In this document: positions 16,814-24,120 of the stretch, piece after piece | Layout of the letters: every line of letters starts with the position of its first letter | Position numbering within the stretch: position 1 is the first letter of the stretch | Source of the DNA: Blastocatellia bacterium | Lineage (GTDB): Bacteria; Acidobacteriota; Blastocatellia; Pyrinomonadales; Pyrinomonadaceae | Assembly (NCBI GenBank): GCA_016789265.1 | Contig: JAEUQK010000010.1 | Location: 62,001 to 126,000, forward strand | Direction of reading: 5' to 3' | Length of the DNA: 64,000 nucleotides | Program-made: the position numbers and the translations under genes | The notes under the pieces: generated by a model | The model's database searches: none | Told to the model about the DNA's origin: nothing | The model's input: only the letters and a program-made list of their open reading frames with translations

Positions 16814-19800
16814 ATGAATTCAATTCCGTCCTCGAAGCGTGTTATGAGCAAATACGAAATTGGTTTTCCATTTCTCCTTATCGTATCGATCGTTCTGAGT
16901 CTCACGGTGACTGCTCAACCAGAATATACGAACGCAGAACTCAAACAGTTTGGGATTGAGCGTAGAGTGACCCGCGGGATGAAATATGGCGTGCCGCAAG
17001 AGAGGTTTCCTATGCCGGAGATCCAAAGAGGCAGTCTTGGGTCAACCGCTGACGGTGGAATTGACCTATCGTTCAATGCGGCGGTGAGCGAGGGATTCGG
17101 TTATGTGAACGACACTGTAGTTCAACCTGATGGCAAGATCGTCGTTGTCGGGTTGTTTCAAAGGGCTAATGGAATAAGAACTAACGGGATCGCACGATTA
17201 AACCCCGACGGTTCGCTCGACATGTCGTTCCATTTAGGCGGCGGTGCCAATGCAGCGATACGGTCGGTCGCGCTTCAATCTGACGGGAAGATCGTAATTG
17301 GGGGTGCATTCACTCAGTTCAACGGCCAGACGGTCAGCAGGATCGTGCGATTAGAAGCTGATGGCGAGGTTGATCTGACGTTCAGCATCAATGTCGCGCT
17401 GGGTGGACAGATAAACGATGTTCTTGTCTTGCCGAACGGAAAGATAATGATCGGCGGAGCCTTCAACCTTTCAACTTCTCGGTTGGCCAGACTTAACACC
17501 GACGGGACATTAGAAACATCGGCATTTTCGGTTAGCGGTACTGTCCATTCGATCGAATCGGCGCCCGGTGACAAGTTCTTGGTTGGCGGACAATTTGGAT
17601 CGCCCCGACGTAATGTAGCGAGGTTTGAGAACTCTGGTTCACTCGATGCGACGTTCGTGCCGCCGTCGGGCTCAGGAAGTGGAAATCCGGTTCTTCGAGT
17701 CGCCTCTCAGCCTGACGGAAAGGTGATCGCCGCCGGAGTTTTTGGGACCTTTAACGGGGAAACAACCGACGGACTTGTTCGCTTAACCAACACCGGAACA
17801 AATGACGCAACGTTTGAGTTAACTGCCGATCCAAACGCTGCCTTTTTCTTGAACGTGACCGGGATTGAGGTTCAGCCCGACGGCAAGTTTCTTGTTGGTT
17901 TTTTTAACGACGATTCGGAGTTCGTCGCTGATGTCAGACGGTTTAACCCTGACGCTTCGCAAGATCTGACATTTAACTCGAACACAAACAACTCCCTGTT
18001 AACGACCAACCTCAACCTCTTATCTGATGGTTCCATGCTGGTTTGCGGGTATTTTTCCACCGTGAACGACGTGCAAAGGCTAAAGTTGGTGAAACTGAAT
18101 TCGAGCGGCGCATTGGACACTGCGTTCCAACCGGCGCTTTCATCAGCGGCGGCCGTTTATGTGATCGAACGACAGATTGATGGCAAGATTTTGATTGGTG
18201 GCGACTTTGAGTATGTGAACGGCCAGCAACGAAGTGGAATCGCAAGGTTACATTCAGACGGTTCATTGGATACAAGTTTCAAGATCGGCACTGGGTTTTA
18301 TGGAGATGTGTATGCGATCAGGGAAATGCCGAACGGGACGATAGTTATTGGAGGCTTGTTCAGCGGCGGTCCAAATTTCCCGGCTTATTCGTTGGCCCGA
18401 ATCAATCAAAACGGCAGCTTTGCAAACTCCTTTGATCTTGGGACCGGCTTTTTGAATTACGTTTATACAATTGAGCGTCAAAGTAGCGGCGGGATTATAG
18501 TCGGTGGAGCGATCTACAATGGAGCCAGTGAAGCTTTTGGAATAGTGCGGTTACTCGATTCTAATTCCTTCGATCCTACATTTCTACCGCCAAAGATTTC
18601 TGACAGTGGTTATATCAGGGACCTTTTGATCCAGCCGGACGACAAGATTGTTTACGTTGGGGCGTTTAGTTCTGGCACTGGAGCGACGTTTCGTAATGGC
18701 ATAGGGAGACTGAATGCAAACGGAGTTTTGGATTCGGGATTCTCTGCCAATGCTGGGCAGGCTTACACGATTACTGAACAAGCGGGTGGTGTGCTATATG
18801 TTGGCGGCACTACCCTGCAGAAATACTCTTCTGACGGGGTAATCGATCCTGGATTCAATATTGGTACCGGCTTTAGTGATGTGATCCGCGATATCGAGGT
18901 TCAACCAAACGGGAAGTTGATCGTTGCGGGTCGGTTCCTGAATTACAACGGAACATCTGTGAACCATCTCGTTAGACTGGCCAACACGGGTGCGATAGAC
19001 CCAACATTTTCGACAGCGGGTCCGGATGGCCATTTATTCGCCATTAGTTTACTTCCTGACGGAAGACTCGAAGTGGGCGGAGAATTTCTCGATTTTGCCG
19101 GTAGCGTGCGTTTCAGTATTGTGCGGCTCAATAATTCTTTACGGCGGACGAAGTTCGATTTTGATGGTGATTCGAAGGCGGATTTTGCGGTGTACAGGCC
19201 GGCGGGTGGAGATTGGTGGCGGTTGAACAGCGGTACGAACTATGCGACGTACAGCGTGACGCAGTTCGGCATCAACACCGATCAGATCGTTCCGGCCGAT
19301 TATACGGGTGACGGGAAGACCGATCTTGCCATCTGGCGGCCGGGCACGGGCGAGTGGTACGTGCTCCGCAGCGAGGACGGTTCCTATTACAGCCTCCAGT
19401 GGGGAGCGAGCGGCGATATTCCTGTCCCCGGAGACTTTGACGGTGACGGCAAGTCAGACATCGCTGTTTACAGGCCCTCGCAGGGCGTCTGGTACATCCT
19501 GCAGTCGACGGCGGGTGTAAGGGTCGAGGGCTTCGGCATCTCTACGGATAAACCGGTCGTCGGAGACTATGACGGCGACGGCAAGGACGACATCGCCATC
19601 TTCCGTCCATCGACAGGAGACTGGTGGATCGGACGCAGCACCGCAGGGCTGATAGTGCTCCAGTTCGGAACACAGGGCGACAAGACCGCTCAGGGCGATT
19701 TTACGGGAGACGGCAAGACGGACCTCGCAGTGTTCCGCCCGTCGGACACGGTCTGGTACATCATGAGATCGGAAGACCTCTCGTTCTACGGCTACCAGTT

Positions 19801-19981
19801 CGGCATCCCGACGGACGTCCCCGTCTCGGCTGACTACGACGGAGACGGCAAGGCCGACATCGGAGTCTATCGACCGTCAACGGGCCAGTGGTGGGTCGTA
19901 CAGTCGACCAACGGCATCACGAACGTCACCTGGGGCAACTCCACTGACGTCCCCATCCCAAGCGCCTTCGTAAGGCAGTGA
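16814..19981 (+). CDS. Large secreted delta-60 repeat / FG-GAP (VCBS) surface protein
   Basis: This 1055-aa exported protein has a signal peptide (LLIVSIVLSLTVTAQP, about 21-36). From about 75 to 770 it is a tandem array of ~50-residue delta-60 repeats, each with the pattern QPDGKIVVGGxF...NG...RLNxDGSLDxxF. These are expected to fold as a beta-propeller. From about 775 it switches to six ~47-residue FG-GAP-like repeats (DFDGDGKSDIAVYRPSxGxWY), with Asp-rich loops typical of calcium-binding integrin-like propellers. The same C-terminal module is common on acidobacterial secreted proteins and could anchor or display the protein. Base composition changes at the module boundary: the last ~800 bases are visibly richer in GC. 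It has no neighbouring operon partner. Confidence 0.9.
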   Translation: MNSIPSSKRVMSKYEIGFPFLLIVSIVLSLTVTAQPEYTNAELKQFGIERRVTRGMKYGVPQERFPMPEIQRGSLGSTADGGIDLSFNAAVSEGFGYVNDTVVQPDGKIVVVGLFQRANGIRTNGIARLNPDGSLDMSFHLGGGANAAIRSVALQSDGKIVIGGAFTQFNGQTVSRIVRLEADGEVDLTFSINVALGGQINDVLVLPNGKIMIGGAFNLSTSRLARLNTDGTLETSAFSVSGTVHSIESAPGDKFLVGGQFGSPRRNVARFENSGSLDATFVPPSGSGSGNPVLRVASQPDGKVIAAGVFGTFNGETTDGLVRLTNTGTNDATFELTADPNAAFFLNVTGIEVQPDGKFLVGFFNDDSEFVADVRRFNPDASQDLTFNSNTNNSLLTTNLNLLSDGSMLVCGYFSTVNDVQRLKLVKLNSSGALDTAFQPALSSAAAVYVIERQIDGKILIGGDFEYVNGQQRSGIARLHSDGSLDTSFKIGTGFYGDVYAIREMPNGTIVIGGLFSGGPNFPAYSLARINQNGSFANSFDLGTGFLNYVYTIERQSSGGIIVGGAIYNGASEAFGIVRLLDSNSFDPTFLPPKISDSGYIRDLLIQPDDKIVYVGAFSSGTGATFRNGIGRLNANGVLDSGFSANAGQAYTITEQAGGVLYVGGTTLQKYSSDGVIDPGFNIGTGFSDVIRDIEVQPNGKLIVAGRFLNYNGTSVNHLVRLANTGAIDPTFSTAGPDGHLFAISLLPDGRLEVGGEFLDFAGSVRFSIVRLNNSLRRTKFDFDGDSKADFAVYRPAGGDWWRLNSGTNYATYSVTQFGINTDQIVPADYTGDGKTDLAIWRPGTGEWYVLRSEDGSYYSLQWGASGDIPVPGDFDGDGKSDIAVYRPSQGVWYILQSTAGVRVEGFGISTDKPVVGDYDGDGKDDIAIFRPSTGDWWIGRSTAGLIVLQFGTQGDKTAQGDFTGDGKTDLAVFRPSDTVWYIMRSEDLSFYGYQFGIPTDVPVSADYDGDGKADIGVYRPSTGQWWVVQSTNGITNVTWGNSTDVPIPSAFVRQ

Positions 19982-20003
19982 CAGCTATTGGCAAAAATGG
20001 GTC

Positions 20004-20022
20004 AGACTTGCAATATTGCAAT
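20004..20022 (+). repeat. Left arm of inverted repeat
   Basis: AGACTTGCAATATTGCAAT on the plus strand matches, with one mismatch, AGACCTGCAATATTGCAAT read on the minus strand near 20212-20230. The inner TTGCAATATTGCAA is itself a perfect palindrome. The arms bracket the sigma-factor remnant. Confidence 0.55.
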
Positions 20023-20027
20023 TCTAG

Positions 20028-20200
20028 TTAAGCTCTGTGCACTGTATACTGCCTGATCACGTTTGCCGCGGCTTCGGACATATGATGGTCGTCGGCCACC
20101 CTGCGTTTGGCCCTATCGTATCTGCGGCTCGCTGTCGAAGCGTTGATGCCGATGATGTCTGACATTTCTGCCGGCGGCCATGCTGCCGAGCCTGGCACAC
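20028..20200 (-). pseudogene. Remnant of ECF sigma factor region 4
   Basis: On the minus strand one frame, ending at TAA (20028-20030), reads AEMSDIIGINASTASRRYDRAKRRV, then about twenty more residues. This is the helix-turn-helix of sigma-70 region 4: E-hydrophobic-x-x-I-x-G-I, then ST-S-R-x-x-R-A-x-x-R. No region 2 or complete N-terminus is present. Upstream in the same frame there is a stop, so only the 3' end survives. Family assignment is from pattern only. Confidence 0.5.
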
Positions 20201-20211
20201 CAAATGATAAT

Positions 20212-20230
20212 ATTGCAATATTGCAGGTCT
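20212..20230 (-). repeat. Right arm of inverted repeat
   Basis: The minus strand reads AGACCTGCAATATTGCAAT, matching the left arm at 20004-20022. About 190 bases lie between the arms. There is no transposase, so if mobile this would be a non-autonomous miniature element. Confidence 0.5.
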
Positions 20231-20324
20231 CATCCCTAGCTCTTTCGTCAAGCCGTCAGACGCTGTCGAAGATTCGCTTTGTGGACTTGCCGTTTGAGTC
20301 GCGAAAAAAATATTTGTAGGAGAT

Positions 20325-20924
20325 CTACAAACCTGAAATCTTAGGGCCATTGGCTTGCCCATGCACAACGTCTGAATCTACTTTCTTTTTTTGCTGATTC
20401 TGAAAGATAGTGCTCAGCGCAAACGCATCCTGTATTTCTCTTCCAAGTTCAGGAACTGCACATGGCGGTATCGAAGCCGATGGAGGCAAGTGGAATGTTC
20501 TGAATGCCATTTCTGGCAACGCTTCAGACGCTTTGGCAACAACCGCATAGCCGAATTGGTGATCGATGTATATCTTTCTTTCTGAAGAGAGCTTAATCTC
20601 TTCAAACTGTTTGACGTAGGTAGCCAGTAAGCTTGCTACTGCAATTTCTTTCTTCAGATCAGTTTGAATTTCCAAGACCTTGTTCTTTGCCCGAGAGGAA
20701 AATCGCGGGTCGACGTGGTCACAACTCCCACCGTAATACTTCACAGTAATATCTTCGTCAGAACCCTTGAAAAAGCTATTTCCATTTTTAAGCCGTTGCC
20801 CTTTAGGCTGAATCCTTCGAATGTCTTCTCGGGTCGATTGGAGCGGCACTGCATCCTTCCAGATCTGAGCTTCGCTGTGGATTAGGCAAAGCATAAGGAC
20901 CGTAACCAAATAAAACACTTTCAT
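20325..20924 (-). CDS. Secreted protein of unknown function
   Basis: This 199-aa protein has a clear signal peptide (MKVFYLVTVLMLCLIHSEAQ, cut after about residue 19). The mature part has a lysine-rich middle (VLEIQTDLKKEIAVASLLATYVKQFEEIKLSSER). I do not recognise a family. It is in a degraded accessory stretch downstream of an Rhs remnant on the same strand, so it may be cargo of that island. It has a good minus-strand ribosome binding site (GGAGAGTGG) before ATG 20924. Confidence 0.6.
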   Translation of the reverse strand: MKVFYLVTVLMLCLIHSEAQIWKDAVPLQSTREDIRRIQPKGQRLKNGNSFFKGSDEDITVKYYGGSCDHVDPRFSSRAKNKVLEIQTDLKKEIAVASLLATYVKQFEEIKLSSERKIYIDHQFGYAVVAKASEALPEMAFRTFHLPPSASIPPCAVPELGREIQDAFALSTIFQNQQKKKVDSDVVHGQANGPKISGL

Positions 20925-20990
20925 AAACCACTCTCCGGTAATAAATGCTTCGAGATTTCCGCGAGCGAAACTCGGTTGCAGGAAGAGGGG

Positions 20991-21116
20991 GACGAGCCTG
21001 CTCTGTTCCTTTTCTTATGTTGTAATCATCAGTGACGTTGTTACATACCGCTTGAAATTCATCTTCCCGGGCGATTCTCTCTCTCGCTGCGTCAAATCGA
21101 CAGCTCACCCAGGCTA
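20991..21116 (-). repeat. Copy A of a ~125-bp duplicated coding fragment
   Basis: This region aligns base for base with 21441-21566 at most positions, without obvious gaps. On the minus strand the shared frame reads RFDAARERIAREDEFQAVC, versus RFDAARERITRDDEFQAAC in copy B. The differences are mostly conservative, so the fragment evolved as protein. In copy A the frame continues into unrelated sequence. Confidence 0.7.
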
Positions 21117-21407
21117 ACGAATTCTGCTTCGTTTAATTTGTTTCCATAAGAAGTGGCAAATATAACCAGCCACCATGCTTGAAATTATGAACACAAGAGC
21201 ATTCGCTGCTATCCCCGACCAAATAATCTGCGTTGCATGTATTAGACTTCCCGATTGATAAACACGAAATGGCCATCCAAAATCGTTATCACAATCCATA
21301 CAAAGTCCATCAAAATTCCGCTTATAATTAACCGCAAACACCGCAACAAATGCCATCGAGGTGACAATAAAACCGAGAAGAAACGGAAGCTTAGTAGTTT
21401 CTTTCAT
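21114..21407 (-). CDS. Small two-helix membrane protein, function unknown
   Basis: This 97-aa protein has membrane helices at about 7-26 (LPFLLGFIVTSMAFVAVFAV) and 63-86 (SGIAANALVFIISSMVAGYI), a CMDCD pair in the loop, and a basic C-terminus. It lies between the two copies of the duplicated C-terminal fragment, downstream of an Rhs remnant on the same strand. Small membrane proteins in such positions are often immunity proteins for Rhs-tip toxins. That is inference only; no family is recognised. Confidence 0.55.
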   Translation of the reverse strand: MKETTKLPFLLGFIVTSMAFVAVFAVNYKRNFDGLCMDCDNDFGWPFRVYQSGSLIHATQIIWSGIAANALVFIISSMVAGYICHFLWKQIKRSRIR

Positions 21408-21440
21408 ATGCTGACAAAAACGCTAAGACTCAAGATCGGG

Positions 21441-21566
21441 GTCAGGCCTGCTTTGTTGCTTTTCTTGTAGTGTAATCATCAGTGCCGTCGTTACATGCAG
21501 CCTGAAACTCATCGTCCCGGGTGATTCTCTCTCTCGCTGCGTCAAATCGGCGGCTGACGCAGGCGA
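21441..21566 (-). repeat. Copy B of a ~125-bp duplicated coding fragment
   Basis: The minus-strand frame reads about 45 residues, ending DDYTTRKATKQA then stop. It is paralogous to copy A at 20991-21116. It follows the Rhs-like remnant directly but in a different frame. Confidence 0.7.
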
Positions 21567-21770
21567 CGTCAAGGCCAGTCCAGCATCCGTTAGCCTCATC
21601 GACGTAACCGCCCCTGCGGCATTGTACAGGAAGTTCGATGCGTAAGGGCGAAGAATTTCAGGTCTCTGTTCGTTTCGGTCATAGTCTGATCGTGCTTCCA
21701 TTTCGCTCGTTTTTCGCCGCACACGGCTTTCGATTTTGCCGCTGCGATCCTGATACTCGCACACTTTCAC
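21567..21770 (-). pseudogene. Rhs/YD-repeat protein remnant
   Basis: The minus strand encodes ~60 residues beginning near VCEYQDRSGKIESRV and including SDYDRNEQRPEILRP, ASNFLYNAAGAVTSMRL. The Y-N-A-A-G-A-V-T-S-M pattern is typical of internal YD repeats of Rhs proteins. It stops matching after MRL and the frame then changes relative to the following C-terminal fragment. Upstream sequence is not Rhs. Only an internal scrap thus remains, fused by deletion to a tip-like fragment. Confidence 0.55.
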
Positions 21771-22145
21771 TCAGGGCCGATATAACTATCTGTTTGATAT
21801 GGGAGGTTCTTTTGATATTGCATAACTTAACAAAAACGCGAAAAACGTTTGATTTGTGAGGCGTAGGCCGGACGCCAAAGTGTATTAACGGAGCCTCCGG
21901 CCCCCGAATCGATGGCGGCTGAATGACACCCGCATAACACCACTCGGGCGGTCCTCATACGCCCCGCCGAAGCGCATCGGCGAGGGCATCGGCGACGGTA
22001 TAGGAATCGGCATCGGTATCGGCATCTTCACCGGCTCGAGAGCACCCTTCCTACCGGTCGGGTTTCCGCCTTATTCCTTTCTCCATTCTCCATTCTCCTT
22101 TCTCCTTTCTCTTGCGCCACTTGTTCCGGAGCAAAGATCAGTAGT
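21771..22145. other. Non-coding stretch with simple-sequence repeats
   Basis: About 375 bases without a supported gene. It holds an imperfect hexamer run of GGCATC/GGTATC units (about 21977-22032) and a pyrimidine tract of CTCCATT/CTCCTTT units (about 22077-22112). Neither resembles a CRISPR or a known regulatory element. Confidence 0.6.
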
Positions 22146-22994
22146 CTATCGTTTGAATAGAGTTTGGAGGCCTTCGTCGAGCGCGATCTTCGGTTCCCAG
22201 CCAAGTTCTTGCGTGATGCGGCCGAGGTCGGAGACGTAGTTTTCGGGAACAGGTGAGGGAAGCGGGTGTTCGTCGTCGATCACGGCTTCGAGTTCCGATA
22301 CTTTCTGAAGTTTGGTCAGCAGGCCGCGAAGCGAGATCGCGTTTCGTCGTCCGCCGCCGATGTTGTATGTCCCGTGGCGTATGACCGAATCGGCAAACGC
22401 CTTACATGCCTCCGAAAGATCGTCAACGTGCATGAAGTCCCGTATCGGCGTACCGCTTCCGGGCAAACGGAAACGTTCGCCGCGGTCGATCGCCTCTGCC
22501 CAATTGCCGACGAGCCCGGGCGTGTTTCCCTCGCTCGGCGGTGAATAGACCGTGGACATCCTCAAAATACAAGAACGGAATTTGTTCTGGTGGGCGTAAA
22601 AATCAACGTAATGCTCGGCGATCAGCTTTGACCATTCGAGCGCCGACTGGCCCGAATACATGGTCGGGCAGGTTTCCGGCACTTCCGAGAAGGTATCCGC
22701 GAAACGGCCGTACACGTCCTTTGTCGATGCGAAGATGAACGCGGCATTTTCGCTCACGTGCTTGAGTACGTTGATCGTGCCTTCGACATTCGTCAGGAAG
22801 ACCTCGTCAGCCGCGTCGGGTGATTTGTCGAGCGTCGCCGCAAGATGGATAACAATGTCGTATTCGGCGATCTCGGCAGCGTCGTGCGGGTTCAGGATGT
22901 CGCGGCCCGCACGCCGCGAAAAATCATCGGCACCGAAAAACGAACGGACGTGAGTCCCGAGATATCCGCTTCCGCCGGTTACGACCACTCGCAT
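22146..22994 (-). CDS. NAD-dependent epimerase/dehydratase family protein (atypical active site)
   Basis: This 282-aa extended short-chain dehydrogenase acts on nucleotide sugars by family. The Rossmann motif TGGSGYLG is at residues 6-13. Thr/Ser at 90-91 (FASTKDVYG) matches the catalytic Ser/Thr. The catalytic YxxxK is not intact: the sequence is SALEWSK, so Leu119 stands where Tyr is expected before Lys123. FMHVDDLSEAC is the substrate-domain motif. It begins immediately at the stop of the upstream K+ channel gene, so they are one transcript. The missing Tyr could mean an unusual reaction or a binding role. Confidence 0.88.
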   Translation of the reverse strand: MRVVVTGGSGYLGTHVRSFFGADDFSRRAGRDILNPHDAAEIAEYDIVIHLAATLDKSPDAADEVFLTNVEGTINVLKHVSENAAFIFASTKDVYGRFADTFSEVPETCPTMYSGQSALEWSKLIAEHYVDFYAHQNKFRSCILRMSTVYSPPSEGNTPGLVGNWAEAIDRGERFRLPGSGTPIRDFMHVDDLSEACKAFADSVIRHGTYNIGGGRRNAISLRGLLTKLQKVSELEAVIDDEHPLPSPVPENYVSDLGRITQELGWEPKIALDEGLQTLFKR

Positions 22995-24011
22995 CTATCG
23001 GTTTACCTCCACCAACCGCTTTACGTCTTCCGCCTTGCCGACGACGATCAAAAGGTCGCCGACATTTATGACCGCATCGCCGGTCGGATGAAACTCGAGA
23101 ATGCCGCTCGCGGGGCGGATCGCGACGACGATGATGTTCAGCTCGCTGCTGATGTTCGTTTCGCTGAGACGCTTGTCGATATACGGCGAGCTTTCGCCGA
23201 TCGCGACCTCTTCGAACACAAGGTCGAGCGATTCGGCGACGATCGAATCCATAAAATCGGCGATCGCGGGTTTTAGGAGCGCACGAGCCATTGACTGGCT
23301 GCCTATTATCGTCGGAGCGACGACGCGGCTGGCTCCGGCACGGACGAGTTTCGGCTCAGCTTGTTCTTCGACCGCGCGTGCGACTATGTGGAGATCTTTG
23401 TTCAAACCGCGTGCGGTCAAAACCACATACACGTTTGCGGCGTCATCCGGCAGGCAAGTCGCAAGGCCCTTGGCCCTTTTCACGCCTGCAGTTAGGAGGT
23501 TCTCCTCAGATGAGGCGTCGCCGATAATGATATTCGTGCCGACAGTTCTGAACTCCGCGACGCGGTCCTCATTGCTTTCGATGATCACGTATGGCTGATC
23601 CAAACGCTGCAGGTTGCGGATGATACGGCGGCCGACGCGGCCGGCTCCGCAAACGATATAGTGTCCGCTGAGTTTTTCCATTTGCTTGCTTTTGCGCGAA
23701 TAGTTCAACGCCTCGAATACTTCCGATTGGACGATTGCCTGGGCGATCACGGTCAGCGAGTAGAGCACCGTACCGACGCCGAGCAGCATAAAAATCGTTG
23801 CGAAAACACGCTCGGCAGCCGTCGGGACCGCTATATCGCCAAAGCCGACCGTGGTGACGGTCTGGGCCGCCAGATAAACGCTGTCAATCCATCCGAATCC
23901 GCTGAACGCCTTGAATCCAATAGTTCCTATGACAAGCATCGAAAAGATCGCGATCGGGGCGACCAGGAGCCGACGCTTGGTCTCGGTTGAGAGCGAGGAA
24001 AGGAATGACAT
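22995..24011 (-). CDS. Potassium channel with RCK (TrkA-N/TrkA-C) domains
   Basis: This 338-aa protein has two membrane helices flanking a pore loop with selectivity filter TTVGFGD at 53-59. A cytoplasmic RCK N domain follows (YIVCGAGRVGRRIIRNL, nucleotide-binding GxGxxG), then an RCK C domain (about 255-338, ending VGKAEDVKRLVEV). This is the MthK/Kch layout of ligand-gated K+ channels. Regulation by NAD(H), ATP or Ca2+ cannot be told from sequence. The downstream epimerase is contiguous. Confidence 0.94.
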   Translation of the reverse strand: MSFLSSLSTETKRRLLVAPIAIFSMLVIGTIGFKAFSGFGWIDSVYLAAQTVTTVGFGDIAVPTAAERVFATIFMLLGVGTVLYSLTVIAQAIVQSEVFEALNYSRKSKQMEKLSGHYIVCGAGRVGRRIIRNLQRLDQPYVIIESNEDRVAEFRTVGTNIIIGDASSEENLLTAGVKRAKGLATCLPDDAANVYVVLTARGLNKDLHIVARAVEEQAEPKLVRAGASRVVAPTIIGSQSMARALLKPAIADFMDSIVAESLDLVFEEVAIGESSPYIDKRLSETNISSELNIIVVAIRPASGILEFHPTGDAVINVGDLLIVVGKAEDVKRLVEVNR

Positions 24012-24120
24012 CGTTTTCGGGTCTTAATTATCTGGACAGCAATAACCAAAAGCCGATAAAATTTTACAGGGCTTCCGTTAGATTCCGAAACCGCACAGGC
24101 AGTACATCTCACTTATCAAA

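Larger units (their letters stand above)
19982..20324. other. Gene-poor stretch with decayed sequence
   Basis: This region holds an ECF-sigma remnant (20028-20200) and an inverted repeat with core TTGCAATATTGCA (20004-20022 and 20212-20230). No intact gene is visible. It follows the surface-protein stop and precedes the 3' end of the 20325-20924 gene. Confidence 0.5.

Noticed and set aside
21960..22035. Possible CRISPR-like repeats
   Set aside because: Six-base units without spacers; plain simple-sequence repeat.
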